NCBI RefSeq assembly: GCF_900497805.2
Contig: NW_020954588.1
Span: 5,117,287 to 5,181,286 of the forward strand
Reading direction: 5' to 3'
Length of the DNA: 64,000 nucleotides
Origin: Vombatus ursinus
Taxonomy: Eukaryota; Chordata; Mammalia; Diprotodontia; Vombatidae
Shown: positions 41,258 to 51,849 of the stretch, in pieces
Layout: every line of letters begins with the position of its first letter
How positions within the stretch are numbered: position 1 is the first letter of the stretch
Translations under genes and position numbers: made by a program
Notes under the pieces: model-generated
What the model was told of the DNA's origin: nothing
Seen by the model: only the letters and a program-made list of their open reading frames with translations
Database searches by the model: none

Positions 41258-41777
41258 GCTATCAGTCAGTCAATCAATAAGCATATATATTAAGTGTTTT
41301 CTATGTGCCAGGTGCTATACTAAGCTTCAGGAACACAAAGAAAGGTAAAAGGCTGTCCTTGTTCTCAAGGAGTTCACCGTTTAATGGGGAAGACGACTAG
41401 AAAACAACTATATATTAACAAAATACATACAGGATAAACTGGAGATAATGAATAGAGGTAAGGCACCAGCATTAAGGGAAATCAGAAAAACTTCTTGTAG
41501 AAGGTGGGATTTGGAATTGGAGGAAGCCAGGAGGTAGAGATGAGAATGGAGAAAATTTCAGGCATGAGGGTCAATCAGGGAAAATGCTTGGAGTCTGGAG
41601 ATGGAGGGTCCTGTGTGACAAAGAGCCAGGAGGCCCATGTCACTGTGAGGGGGGTGGGGAGGGGGAAGCAGGAGTAAGCTGTAAGAACACTGGAAACAGA
41701 AGGACACAGGTTACAAAGGGCACTCTAAAGGAGGATTTTATATTTGATCTTGTAGGCTATAGGGAACCACGTTAAAC
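41258..41777 (-). mobile_element. L2 LINE 3' UTR and adjoining sequence
   Basis: 'cagtcagtcaatcaataagc', 'ttctatgtgccaggtgctat', 'ctgtccttgttctcaaggag', 'gtagaaggtgggatttggaa', 'gggaaaatgcttggagtctg', 'aggattttatatttgatctt' and 'ataggga' follow the antisense L2 for about 520 bp without interruption. Confidence 0.93.
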
Positions 41778-42009
41778 AATTGTCAAGAACCTGCTATGTG
41801 GTATGCACATAGTAGGTATGATGGCAAAAATGAAAACAATTGGATGAGATTATAATGAGAGAAATCTTCACCCTGAGGGTAAAAATACCCAGATTATGCA
41901 AATGAAAAAGAACTAGGAATGAGATTGGCAGAGGGCACTTTGTACTGTCTTTGTTCTACCTTTGTAAGCATATATTCATTTCCCATGCCCCATTATTGTC
42001 CATATGAAG

Positions 42010-42146
42010 AAGAGAAACCTGGCAGAGTGAATGAACTTCTGGGCTTGGAGTCATGAAGGCATGGGTTCAAGTTGCGCTTCTTTCTGGCACTTACTAGCTG
42101 TTGACCCTGGACAAATCACTTAACCCCTCTGAGAACCAGCCATTCC
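42010..42146 (+). mobile_element. MIR SINE
   Basis: 'cctggcagagtgaatgaact', 'gggcttggagtcatgaaggc', 'gcacttactagctgttgacc', 'ctggacaaatcacttaaccc'. The tail is missing. Confidence 0.8.
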
Positions 42147-42149
42147 TAG

Positions 42150-43480
42150 GGACTTAGCATTTAAGTTAAACATTAGGAGGATTTCATGAACCTTTCTTGC
42201 TTCACTGTGATTGTAAAGTTAGACTATTATGAGACACATATAAGCAACTGTTTAAAATTAAAGACAGGTTGTCTGTCTGCCTCACATAAGACCCAATGCA
42301 GAGAAAAAGCAATTGGAAAAGATAAGGGAGAAGTAAAGATGGCCCACAATTCAACATGACATCCTTCCTTATGGAAGACTGCTTCTCACATGTAAAAATA
42401 GCTTATCCCAGATAAGCAAACCCTTGTCAATGACTCATCATCACTGTGGCACCCTTTTTGGAACAGCCAACAGTTTAATATTAAGACACATACTCCAGAT
42501 TTCCTTCCCTACTCCTTCCGAATGGCTTTGTTTCCATGGCCAAAAATGAAATAAAAACTCTGACACCTTTAAGTTTCCACCTGGTTCAAGCCTGGGAAAG
42601 GTATTAGACTCTAAAAATTCAACAGCAAGCCAGATTGCGCCAGGAGATGATGAATGGTAAGAAGGAAGCCATCTCTGGGCCGTACTGAATCCCCTGATTT
42701 AGCCGTCCAGTGCTACGTATCAGATACGCTCCACTCAGCTTACCTGGGCCCTGGCAAGCCAGAGTATCTGGGGAAGTCTGCAATAGCAACATTAGCGCTT
42801 GGCAGGCATACAGCCCCCTGTCAGAGTTCCCTGTACAAACTCACTATGTTCTCCTCAGCAGATCATAATTTTTAAGAGACTTCTCAGCAAACGTGGTGGC
42901 TAAAACACTTCTGAATAAACCCTAGTATCTGTCAAGTACTTTGCCCAGCAGCCATGACCAATGGGGTACTTTGTATTCTGCACAGTGGGGTCATTTGTAA
43001 GGCTGTCGACTAAGGGCTCACCCCCAAGCAGGGCCAATGGTGGGGGTGGAAGAGAATGCTGGGAGAGGCTGGAACTACTTCAGCTGAAGTTTTTAATAAG
43101 GGCTCTCTGGAAACCAGATTGGATTCGCACCACTCCCTTGGTCTACAGTCAAAATGTGCCCTGGCCCTTGAAAGACATCTGAGGAATGGGGGAAGGCAAC
43201 TGAGATTAGATGGAGGATGAGCACTGAAGCCCTTTATTTACATGTTATGTCTCCCCAAATGATAAGCTGGGGAGAATAAGCATTATTTACCAGATACTGG
43301 GAAAAATATTTAAGGCAGAGAACCCACCACCATCTAATGCCTTTACAATCCACTCCAGCCAAGGAAACCTGCCCCAAACAGTGCATCATTGACTCGCTGT
43401 CTTCCATTCCTACTTCCGGATCTTGTCCAAGCCAGAGGACCACTGAGACAAACAACTGAGCTACAATTTTGTTATTTGTT
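42150..43480. other. Repeat-free block, CpG-richer at 42610-42900
   Basis: No repeat is recognisable for 1.3 kb. In 42610-42900 I count seven CpGs ('ttgcgcc', 'ggccgta', 'agccgtc', 'ctacgta', 'atacgct', 'tagcgct', 'aacgtgg'), high for this window. Open frames at 42654-42875, 42961-43182 and 43234-43455 are short and unfamiliar. It is a candidate for conserved regulatory DNA, or possibly an untranslated or short exon. I cannot decide from sequence alone. Confidence 0.4.
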
Positions 43481-43503
43481 CAATCCTTTAACTTTCATAG
43501 TCC

Positions 43504-43560
43504 TTTATCTTGATGTCCTCATGTTAATTTCTTTATCTTGATGTTCTCCTCGTTATTTAC
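43504..43560 (+). repeat. Two-copy 28-bp tandem repeat
   Basis: 'tttatcttgatgtcctcatg' plus 'ttaatttc' is followed at once by 'tttatcttgatgttctcctc' plus 'gttatttac'. A small old tandem duplication. Confidence 0.75.
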
Positions 43561-43784
43561 TTTCTTGTGATGTTCCTCAATCACTTTGAATCTTCTGCCA
43601 AAATCTCCAGCGTCTTATTTTTAAAGTAATTTGTTGGCCCCTGTTTCCACTATTATTTCAGGATGGCACCAGTCTACATTATTGTAGAGAGATAATTATT
43701 AATTTACCTGTTTAAACTCTGCATTACAGGACCCTTCCCAGAAAATGTTTTCTTTAAGCAAGGTTAAAATGAGTAGCCTCTCCA

Positions 43785-44022
43785 CCATGGAGGTGCAGCA
43801 TTGTGTAGTGGGTAGAGAGCCAGCCTCAAAGCCAGAAAGAGGAAGGCTCCAGCACTGCCGCTAACACACATAGTATGGCCCCAGGAAAATCACCACCTCT
43901 TGATGTTCTAGGCAACTCATTAGGATTGTAAGTTATAAAGGAAGTACTAACCTGCCCTGAGATAGGAGGAGTTTCTTCATCTTATACAATTGACACTACA
44001 GATCAAATCCCTACCCCTAATG
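43785..44022 (+). mobile_element. tRNA-derived SINE with a distinct 3' tail
   Basis: Head 'gtgcagcattgtgtagtggg' and 'tagagagccagcctcaaagc', then a non-MIR tail: 'ctaggcaactcattaggatt', 'gtaagttataaaggaagtac', 'taacctgccctgagatagga' and 'gatcaaatccctacccctaa'. The same head-tail order occurs at 52468-52672. I remember this as a marsupial SINE subfamily but will not name it. Confidence 0.75.
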
Positions 44023-44339
44023 ACAATAGAATATGTTTTAATGCAAGACAGAGGATAATAAAATCAATTTATTTAAACTTATTTCAGTAGAAAGGCTGGG
44101 ACTGGGAAACTCAGAAATAGATTTTAATAGCCAAGTATTTAATTTGAAAACAAATATGATAATAGTATTTTAAAAACTAAAGTAACAAATAAATCAGATC
44201 TTAATAACCCTGAGTTTTGACATCAAAGATTATCTATGTAATACATGTGGAAACTAATCATCCGCTGCCTTGAGCCATTTTTTCTATTATTGCTTTAAAC
44301 TACTATTTCAATGTTCTGTTAAAATAGTGCTTAATTTTT

Positions 44340-44706
44340 CACTCGTCTTATTTCCTCAATTAGACTGTAAACCCCCTTCAGGCAAAGACCATGCCTTTCA
44401 CTACTAATACTCCAATGGCTCTGGGGTTTCATCATGTGGATATTCCTTATTCTTTCCAACAGATGCAGCAGAATGTAACCCACCATCCATACCTGCCCTT
44501 CCTAAATGACGCCAATTCATGGCTTCCTATAAGAGTACCATAAGGGGTTCACCAAACACATTCTGGTGTCCTTGCTCCAGTTATCTTGACATTGTGTGGA
44601 TACCAATGGAGCCCAGAGGCTGGTAAAACATTTCTCCAATGAAATCATACCTTTTGCTATTTAACAACTAGTGGATGCTAAATAAATATTTGTTGATTTG
44701 TTCTCA
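44340..44706 (+). mobile_element. L2 LINE 3' end interrupted by an unidentified 240-bp segment
   Basis: 'aattagactgtaaaccccct', 'tcaggcaaagaccatgcctt' and 'tcactactaatactcca' match L2. The terminus 'ctagtggatgctaaataaat' and 'atttgttgatttgttc' appears only after 44665. The intervening 44416-44662 is not L2. Confidence 0.75.
44416..44662. other. Unidentified insert inside an L2
   Basis: About 245 bp beginning 'atggctctggggtttcatca' and including 'ccaccatccatacctgccct', 'cataaggggttcaccaaaca', 'gttatcttgacattgtgtgg' and 'ggagcccagaggctggtaaa'. It has no open frame. It is probably an interspersed repeat whose family I cannot name with confidence. Confidence 0.5.
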
Positions 44707-44889
44707 TTGAAATAGGACAGTCAGTTTGGCTAGGGATATATAGGCTCTATCCGCTGCTTAGAATCCAAGTATGACTTGATAGGCAAAGAGGGCTACCTTG
44801 GTATAATTAGACAATGATAATCAGCACAATATTGGCTAAATCAGACAAGATTCACACTTGGCTCTGGATAAAGGGATTGCCATTGCACT

Positions 44890-45018
44890 AACAAGCCAAG
44901 GAATAAGAGTACGGGAGAAAGAGTTGGGTTCTAATGGTGATTGTGCCAGAAAAGAACTGTGAAACCTTGGACTAGTCACTTCATTTTCCTGAATATCATT
45001 TCTTTATCTTTACAATAA
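44890..45018 (+). mobile_element. MIR3-like SINE fragment
   Basis: 'gagaaagagttgggttctaa', 'ttggactagtcacttcattt', 'tctttatctttacaataagt', 'tgagtgaac'. Immediately followed by a second, better SINE head at 45030. Confidence 0.65.
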
Positions 45019-45029
45019 GTTGAGTGAAC

Positions 45030-45152
45030 AAGGAGACAGTATAGTAAAGTGGAAAGAGCTTTAGATCTAAGGTGTAGAGATCTGGGTTCTAATCCCAGCC
45101 CTATTATTTCCTCTAAGTCATTTGAAAAGTTGCTTAAACTAGTTACTCATGA
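45030..45152 (+). mobile_element. MIR3 SINE 5' part
   Basis: 'gacagtatagtaaagtggaa', 'agagctttagatctaaggtg', 'gatctgggttctaatcccag' and 'ctctaagtcatttgaaaagt'. The tail is absent. Confidence 0.8.
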
Positions 45153-45184
45153 GTTGGCTGATCCAATATAATAAATGACAATAT

Positions 45185-46345
45185 AACCTAAATTAATTTA
45201 TTTATTCAGTACCATACCAATCAAACTACCAAAGAACTAGAAAAAAAAATGAAGTTCTTCTGGAGGAACAAAAAAAATTGAAGAATCTCAAAAGAAATAA
45301 ATGAAGAAAGAGAAAAGGAAAGGGGTCTAGAAGAATGAAACCTCAAACCACACTACAAAACAACAGTCCTCCAAATGATTTAGCACTGGCTAAAATAGAG
45401 AGGCAAATTAGAGGGCCAAATAAGACATACAACTTACCAAAAAAAAATGAACCTATCAGTTCAGGGTTTGATAAACCTAAAGACACCAGTTACTGAGATA
45501 AGGAATCACTATTTGATTAAAAGCTGCTGGGAAAACTGAAAAGCAGACTGGCAAAAATTAGCCTAGACCAATATCACACATCATATACCAAGATTAGCTC
45601 CAAAAGCTATATGACCTAACCATAGAGGGTCATGTCATTTAAAAAAATATTAAAGGAATAAAAAAGGCATTGTCTATCAGATATATGGACAGGGAAGAAT
45701 ACATGACCAAACAAGGGACAGATAAGATCACAAAGGGAAAAAATGGAAAATTGTGATGGATATGAAAAATGTCCCAAATCATTAACAATAAGAGAAATGA
45801 AAATTAAAGCAAATCTGAGATTCTACCTCATATCCATCAGACTGGCAGAGTTAAACAAAAAAAAAAAGAAAATGACACCTGTTAGAGCTGCTATGGGAAA
45901 AACAGACACATTGATCGATTGTCAATAGTTGTACATTATTACAGTAAAGTCATTCTGGAAATCAATTTTGAACCATGCCCAAAGAGTTACTGAACCTTAG
46001 GGTTTCTGGCCAAAACAAAAATGGTTGCTATTTACATTCACTCTGAGCCATCAGGGCCGAAACAATGACCAGGTGGGACTTGTGTGACCTGTTGTTGGTC
46101 AATCAATGAGAGCCAGAGTAATTTGGGTTTAAGACATGGTCCTTAAGAAAGAAATTTAGTCCATAAATCTCTGACAGAGAGATGATAGACTGAATATGTA
46201 GAATGAAATGCACATTTTTGGTCATGGCCAATATGAGAATTCATTTTGTTTAACGAAGCATATTTACAACGAGTACTTTTTTCTTTTCTTCCTTGAGTGG
46301 GGGAGGTGGTTTAAGGGGGAAAATAAATGTTTAATAATTTTAAAA
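45185..46345 (+). mobile_element. L1 LINE: ORF2 C-terminal part and 3' UTR, with a replaced middle
   Basis: Sense L1. 'cagtaccataccaatcaaac', 'tgaagttcttctggaggaac', 'taaaagctgctgggaaaact', 'aagagaaatgaaaattaaag', 'ccatcagactggcagagtta' and 'attctggaaatcaattttga' run through ORF2. At about 45990 it stops, and a different repeat occupies 45995-46165. The L1 3' UTR then follows ('cagagagatgatagactgaa', 'cacatttttggtcatggcca', 'tgagaattcattttgtttaa', 'aagcatatttacaacgagta'). The ORF2 end and the start of the 3' UTR are missing. Many stops are present. Confidence 0.88.
45995..46165 (-). mobile_element. Unnamed interspersed repeat inside L1, related to 62425-62600
   Basis: 'agggtttctggccaaaacaa', 'tggttgctatttacattcac', 'tctgagccatcagggccgaa', 'gtcaatcaatgagagccaga' and 'gtaatttgggtttaagacat' pair with the reverse complement of 62425-62600 ('ctctggctttcattgatcgg', 'tttctggccagaaaccctga'). 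Two copies in opposite orientation show it is an interspersed repeat. I cannot name the family. An LTR or non-autonomous element is possible. Confidence 0.75.
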
Positions 46346-46489
46346 ATACACTTTAATGGAAAGGTTTTTTAAACCTTTTTCATATGCAATCATCTTTTTT
46401 ATTATACTCTGTTATGAAAATGTTTGTTTTATTCCATAAATTAAAAATAAAGAAAGGCTTTTTTTACTTAAGAAAAGCCACCAAATATC

Positions 46490-46624
46490 TTTGTACCGGT
46501 TTCCTCATCTGTAAAGCAAAAAAGCTGGTCTATATCATCTCTTGAGTTCCTTCTTTCTAGCTCTATTTTCTGATCCTAGCTAAGGTCTAAGGTTTCTTCC
46601 AGCCCTACAATTCTATGACTTTTT
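46490..46624 (+). mobile_element. MIR3 SINE 3' fragment
   Basis: 'accggtttcctcatctgtaa', 'agctggtctatatcatctct', 'tgagttccttctttctagct', and a second tail-like end 'aggtttcttccagccctaca', 'attctatgact'. Confidence 0.78.
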
Positions 46625-46639
46625 CTAAATTGCAATGTG

Positions 46640-47440
46640 TACTGGGATAGGGCCATAAAAGACCAACAAATCCTACCAGAGAGTTTGTTATTTCTTTGGC
46701 AACACTTAACAAAGTATGGAACTTATTACCGTAACAGAGCTGTCCCACTTAGTAAGAAATATCACAGAATAAGGATGCAGCTCAGGCCAAACCCACCATG
46801 TTACTAAAGGGACACAAAGATAAAGACAGTTAACATCCTGATGAATCGAAATGTGAGTTCACCTAACCCTAGCTAAAGATCTATCATGTCTTGGCAACCA
46901 ATCAAAAAGGATCACTTTCAGAGACAGATTACCAAAGTATCTATAGCTCAATGGCAGGTTTTTGAAATGACCTTGGCCAATGGGGCAACCCTGTCTTAGC
47001 TATTTTAACAGCCCAGTTTAGCAGCCATCTTGAAGCTTTCTCTGTAGACTCCCAGAAAGGAAAAATGGATCATTCTAGAGCCCCGTGCCATCCTTCAAAG
47101 AACATTGCTTGTCACCTCAAATCCAATGACCACATGTCTTTCAGCAGGCACAAACATGTGTTGTATTTGTCTTTACTTGGATTCTTCAGTGTGGGGCAGC
47201 TGTAAGGCGCTGGCAAGCTCAGAGTTGATTTTTGGCTTTAGTCATGTCTCAAAAACAGAGGCAGATGCCTGGTTTAACTGACTCTACTTCCTCTCTGAGT
47301 TAGCAATTTTGGATAGTTTTATGAGCAGGAATGACACCCATACCTCAGCAAACCAGAAGAAAAGAGGAGTCAATACCCTGGATACCCACCAGATGGAGGC
47401 TGGAAAAGCACAGCCAGCTATACTATAATAACATGCATCT
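46640..47440. other. Unidentified stretch
   Basis: No repeat recognised with confidence. CCAAT-like strings ('caaccaatcaaaa', 'ggccaatggggc') precede 'ctattttaacagcccagttt', which gave a passing resemblance to an LTR or promoter. There are no paired ends or target duplications, so I leave it unnamed. Confidence 0.35.
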
Positions 47441-47449
47441 GAATTCAAT

Positions 47450-48245
47450 TCAGTTCAAGTCAACAAACATTTATTAAACACCTATTGCCTATAAGGCTCT
47501 ATGTTAGGCATTTGGGATGCAGTGACCAAAAACAAACCTGCCCCTGCCCTCAGGGAGCTTACGTTCTACTGGGAGGATACAACATACAAGCAGATGAATA
47601 AATACAAACTATATCTAAAGAAATATAAACTCATTCAAAGAGTTAGAGAGTACCAAAAGCAGAGGGAGTGCAGGAAGGTCTTGCCGAGGTGATGGAACGT
47701 GGCTTTGAAGGAAGATAGGATTTCTATAAGATGACAACATGAAGGGAATACATTTCAGACAGACCACTGGTGCAGAAGGAATATTGGAGAAGAGGTTAAT
47801 TTTATTAGAACTCAGAGCATGTGAAGGGGAGAATAATAGGAGATAAACCTGGAAAAGCAGATGGGAAGCAGGTTGTAGAGGGCTTAAATGCCAGGCTGAA
47901 GAATCTGTATTTTAAGATAGCAGCAATGTGCAGCCACTGAAGATTTTTAAGTAAGACTATGACTTGGTCATATCTGAGTTTTAGGAATAAATATTAATTT
48001 AGCAGCTTTGGAGGGAGTGGATTGGTGAAGGGAGAGACAAGGAATACATAAACTAAGTGTCCAGGGAAGAGCCTTAAAGGAAACTCATACTTAGTGGATG
48101 GTAGGAAGAAGATAATCCATCTAGAGACTGAGGAGTGGTTAGACAGCTAGGAAAGAAACCAAGAGAGAGTGAGGCCAGAGGAGGGAGAGGTATAGGAGGG
48201 AGGGACTGATCTAGGGAGTCCAAAGCTTCAGAAAGGCTAAGAAGG
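47450..48245 (-). mobile_element. L2 LINE, 3' UTR into ORF2, with deletions
   Basis: 'tcaacaaacatttattaaac', 'ctgccctcagggagcttacg', 'ggaacgtggctttgaaggaa', 'gaagcaggttgtagagggct', 'tgacttggtcatatctgagt', 'tagcagctttggagggagtg'. After 48055 an upstream ORF2 piece follows directly: 'ggaaactcatacttagtgga', 'gaggagtggttagacagcta', 'ggaaagaaaccaagagagag'. The reading order is antisense L2 with a missing middle. Confidence 0.87.
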
Positions 48246-48439
48246 CTGAGAACTGAAATTAGCAGCTCAAGACTAAACTTAACTGAACTTGAAGTAAACA
48301 GGTAAAAAGCCATCACACTGTCCTGAATGGGAACTTCTATGGTCTTCAGAGCACCACAAAAGAAATTGCATATGTATAGAAGGGTCTTTGATGACACACT
48401 TATTCTATACAGTAGCTTCCCACTGTATTCTGAGGCACT

Positions 48440-48576
48440 TGTTTGCCTCAGTTTCTTCATCTATAAAATGAGCTAGAGAAGGAAAAGGCAAACCACTCCA
48501 GTATCTTTGCCAAGAAAACCTCAAATGGGGTCACAAAGAGTCAGAAACTACTGAAATGACTGAACAACAACAACAT
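48440..48576 (+). mobile_element. Mar1-type marsupial SINE, 5'-truncated
   Basis: 'tgtttgcctcagtttcttca', 'aaaggcaaaccactccagta', 'tctttgccaagaaaacctca', 'aatggggtcacaaagagtca' and 'gactgaacaacaacaaca'. The tRNA-derived head is missing. Confidence 0.94.
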
Positions 48577-48832
48577 AATAATAATAATATAATAGCAGCT
48601 AGCATTTATATGGAACTTTAAGGTTTACAAAGCACTTCATATATGTCTACTCATTAGATCCCTACAACCCTGGAAGGCAGGTACTATTGTTCTATCTATT
48701 TTACTGAGTGTGAGAAAGCTTTAGTGATTTATCAAGGTCACACAGCAAGTAAGTGTCTAAGGCAAGGTTTAAACTTGTCTTCTTGACTCCAAGGTTCAAA
48801 CTCAATCCACTGCCTATCTTACCCACAGCTTA
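48577..48832 (-). mobile_element. MIR SINE behind an AAT run
   Basis: A short 'taataataataata' run leads into 'agcagctagcatttatatgg', 'gtttacaaagcacttcatat', 'gatccctacaaccctggaag', 'gcaggtactattgttctatc' and 'ggtcacacagcaagtaagtg'. Antisense MIR, directly behind the Mar1 tail. Confidence 0.9.
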
Positions 48833-48839
48833 CCCAGGC

Positions 48840-49290
48840 TTGCCAGTCACAATTCAGAGACCCTGAATCATGTCAGCAACTGCACCTATACATATAATTC
48901 TCCCCAAAATAGAAATGATAATCTATGATTGGTGATTACCAATCTATAATTGGTAATCTATGAATGGTGATCTAATCTTTGGTTAGATCGAGTTCACCAC
49001 AGAGTTTGCTGCTAACATTCTGTCCATGTTTGCATGCTTTTTCATATCATTCAAGAAGGATAAATATATACTTAGCAGCAGCCTAATAATAAAATGACCA
49101 CTCATATCATTTGACTAACTCTCTACATTCAAATGCAAATTAATATGTGATAGCTCAGAGGTGGTCTTTTGGGTTTTTTTAAAAGTAAATTGAAGCTCCA
49201 TGTCCTTCCATAATGATGATATTCTGAACGATTATGGAATGCAATACTACAAAATCTGTGGTGCAAGGCCACAAATATTAATTAACCATC
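48840..49290. other. Single-copy-looking stretch with small palindromes
   Basis: 48915-48990 contains related short units ('tgattggtgattaccaatct', 'ataattggtaatctatgaat') and the 21-bp hairpin 'gatctaatctttggttagat' plus 'c' near 48969. Otherwise nothing is recognised. Confidence 0.55.
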
Positions 49291-49299
49291 TTTGTTCTT

Positions 49300-49792
49300 A
49301 GAACTGTCTGAGCACTGGGAGAAATGCAGAGATGAGAAAAGATAACATTTCTCTCCCTCTCAAGTAGCTACAGGCTAATAAAGTGGATAAGAAACCAACC
49401 CTAATGACTACAAAAACATAATATTACATGCTAAGCACATTAGAGAAGTAGCAATGTGTTACACCCGCAGTTGTTACCAACTAGGGGGATCAGGGAAGGT
49501 TTCGCAGAAAGAGTGGTACTGCAGTTAAGAATGGGAAAAATTCGTTAAGTGAAGAGAAGGAAGGCATCCAGGCTTAGGGAATGGACCAAGGAAAGATATA
49601 GAAGTGTGAGGGCACAAAACATAGAACCAAGGGGATTGGAAAACATGTCTCCATTTTGGTGAGGCTACAGAACACATGCCTGAAAACAATATGACTTAAG
49701 GCTAGAAATGGAGATCAGTGCCAGATTGAGGAGTGCCTCAAATGTCAAGCAGAGGAGTCTGAACTCTACTCCATCAGCAACATTATGTTGAA
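49300..49792 (-). mobile_element. L2 LINE fragment
   Basis: 'ctctcaagtagctacaggct', 'aataaagtggataagaaacc', 'gggggatcagggaaggtttc', 'gaaggcatccaggcttaggg' and 'gaatggaccaaggaaagata' follow antisense L2 3' UTR order. Its 3' terminal motif is decayed. Confidence 0.82.
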
Positions 49793-49829
49793 TACATCAC
49801 GAGCCTGACATCTGCTATCTAGCATTTTC

Positions 49830-50110
49830 CTTTTTTCTTAATTTAAACATTTTTAATGTTTTATTGCTTTTTTTTTACATCACTGAATTTCCTACTGACT
49901 CACCCATCTCCCATCTCCTTAATAGAACACTCCCTTGTAACAAATTATTAGAGTCAAACAAAACAAGTCAGCATTTTGGTCATGTCTGAAGAAAAGTATG
50001 ACTCATTCAACACCTCTAGTCTATCACCTCTGGCGAGAGGCAAGAGGCATGCTTCATCATCGATATTCTGAAGCCATGATTGGTCATTGCACTGATAAGA
50101 CTTGGAGTGT
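49830..50110 (-). mobile_element. L1 LINE 3' UTR
   Basis: 'actcccttgtaacaaattat', 'cattcaacacctctagtcta', 'tcacctctggcgagaggcaa', 'gaggcatgcttcatcatcga' and 'gaagccatgattggtcattg' match an antisense L1 3' UTR subtype I know from marsupials. No ORF2 sequence remains. Confidence 0.72.
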
Positions 50111-50114
50111 CCAC

Positions 50115-50940
50115 TTATTTTTTTTTTTACTTTATTGTATTGTAGTTAGAGGTATTTAATTTTTATAGAAGCCTGTTTAAAGTTCTATTACTTTCTAATT
50201 GGGTTGGCTGCACTCATCATAAACCAAAATTGATTGACTAACCAGAGGTGGAGGCAATTCTGCCTCATGCCCTTGACAATTTCCTTTCAATTTTTATAGA
50301 AAGTTGGTATTGATTCCTGGCCTTCTTCCAGTTCTAACTGATTATGGGACCTACGAATGGTGTCTGAAATAAAACAACTTAATTATGTAGACGAGTTTAG
50401 GGCAAATTTGGTTGCAGGACATTAAGACTCAGTGAACCAAACATATCCAGGGAATACTGAGGGGCTATTAGGCCCCTGATAACTGCTTTTTAACTAGCTA
50501 CTGCTCTAACAGACATAAATGCAAACCCCCTACCTAATGCTAAAAGGCAAGGGAGCAATTCATTTGACATATTTCTGAGCCCTAGAGGGAAAGCATAAGC
50601 AAGAATGGTACTTAATGTTCCCTGCCCATCATTTCTATCCTCTCTCATTGGGAAGGGAAGAGAGAGTCATCTCACTTTGAGTGGGTTTGTGAAAGTTCGG
50701 ATCAGACAGACCTGTACTTTCTAACTGTTTTAGATATGTTATCTTCACTTAAATGATCAGGAGCTCCTACTATTTTTAGCTTTGAATTCTATGTCCAGTT
50801 CTTAATTAAACTATACTTAAATGCAGTATGGAAGGCTCTATTTAAAGGAACTCTGTTGATGTAAACTTTGGCAAAGTAAAGAATGGTTTGTAACATCAAT
50901 CAACCAACTTATGAGTTTGAAGTTTCAGATTTTTCCATTT
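50115..50940. other. No recognised feature
   Basis: Ordinary AT-rich sequence without recognisable repeats or genes. Confidence 0.45.
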
Positions 50941-50942
50941 TG

Positions 50943-50992
50943 CACTTAATAAACACTTGATAAATATTTGTTGATGAACAGTTAGATTTGTT
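50943..50992 (+). mobile_element. L2 LINE 3' terminus
   Basis: 'gcacttaataaacacttgat' and 'aaatatttgttgatgaacag' match the last 50 bp of sense L2. Confidence 0.7.
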
Positions 50993-51039
50993 AAAGTAGG
51001 GTGAATCTGCACTGCATTACTATGTATGTTCCTTACAGA

Positions 51040-51176
51040 GATCTATTCACCTAGGTTGCAAGGAACACCTACCATATGCATGGTACTATGATAGATACTG
51101 AAGGAAGCACCAAATAATTAAATAAATAAATGAATGAAAAAATTGTGACTGCCTTTTAGGAATTTAATATCTGTTT
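51040..51176 (-). mobile_element. L2 LINE 3' end remnant
   Basis: 'acctaccatatgcatggtac', 'tatgatagatactgaaggaa' and 'gactgccttttaggaattta' are a diverged antisense L2 end, with a short AAAT run inside. Confidence 0.6.
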
Positions 51177-51179
51177 GAA

Positions 51180-51285
51180 ACTCCACAAAAGCAGAAATAT
51201 GCTAATTTATTTTATCTTCGTATCCCCAATTCCTTGCCCACAGGCAGCACTTAATAAATGTCTATTGAGTTTAATCAAATAATAA
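51180..51285 (+). mobile_element. L2 LINE 3' end
   Basis: 'tttattttatcttcgtatcc', 'ccaattccttgcccacaggc', 'agcacttaataaatgtctat' and 'tgagtttaatc'. Head-to-head with the previous fragment. Confidence 0.83.
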
Positions 51286-51289
51286 TGAT

Positions 51290-51842
51290 TAGTTGAAGGA
51301 ACTGGGAATATTAACCTGGGAAGAGATCTAAGGGCAAAACAATAGCTATCTTCAGGTATCTGAAAAGCTGTCATGTGAAAGACAAATTAGACTTGTTGAA
51401 TTCAATTGAATTTATGTATGCATCAGAGAATCAAAGAATTTCAGAGTTGATGATGATAAGGCAGAAAAAGGAGCAACCCTTTGCCACAGGAAGTTACAAA
51501 GAGGTTATTTTTGACTTTGATATATGAAAAAACTTCCTAACAATTAGAACTATCAGGACCTAGATGGCAGAGTAAATAAAAGGAAATAGCTCAGCTATCC
51601 CTCATCACTAAATAACAGCTTAATTACTATACAACCCACCACCTCCTTGACAAGCTGTAGACCCCAATGGGTCAAAAGTTTTGATGTTTCTCTGTATTGA
51701 AGGTTTCCAAGTAAAGACTGGATGGCCACTGGTTGGGGATGGTATGGAGAGTGGGGGGGATTTTCCCCCAGGCATCAAGTGGATGAAACTGAAACTGAAA
51801 TGATTATCGACTCTGAAATGCTGTGATTCTATGATACACCTT
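51290..51842 (+). mobile_element. L3 (CR1-clade LINE) 3' region with an internal segment
   Basis: 'gaaggaactgggaatattaa', 'cctgggaagagatctaaggg', 'ggtatctgaaaagctgtcat', 'gaaaaaacttcctaacaatt', 'agaactatcaggacc', then about 110 bp not in L3 (51556-51665), then 'gtattgaaggtttccaagta', 'aagactggatggccactggt' and 'gaaatgctgtgattctatga'. The 3' terminus is preserved. Confidence 0.88.
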
Positions 51843-51849
51843 TGACTTC

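Noticed and set aside
46640-47300. Possible solo LTR or promoter
   Set aside because: CCAAT-like strings alone are weak. I could not find matched ends, a polyadenylation layout or a target duplication.
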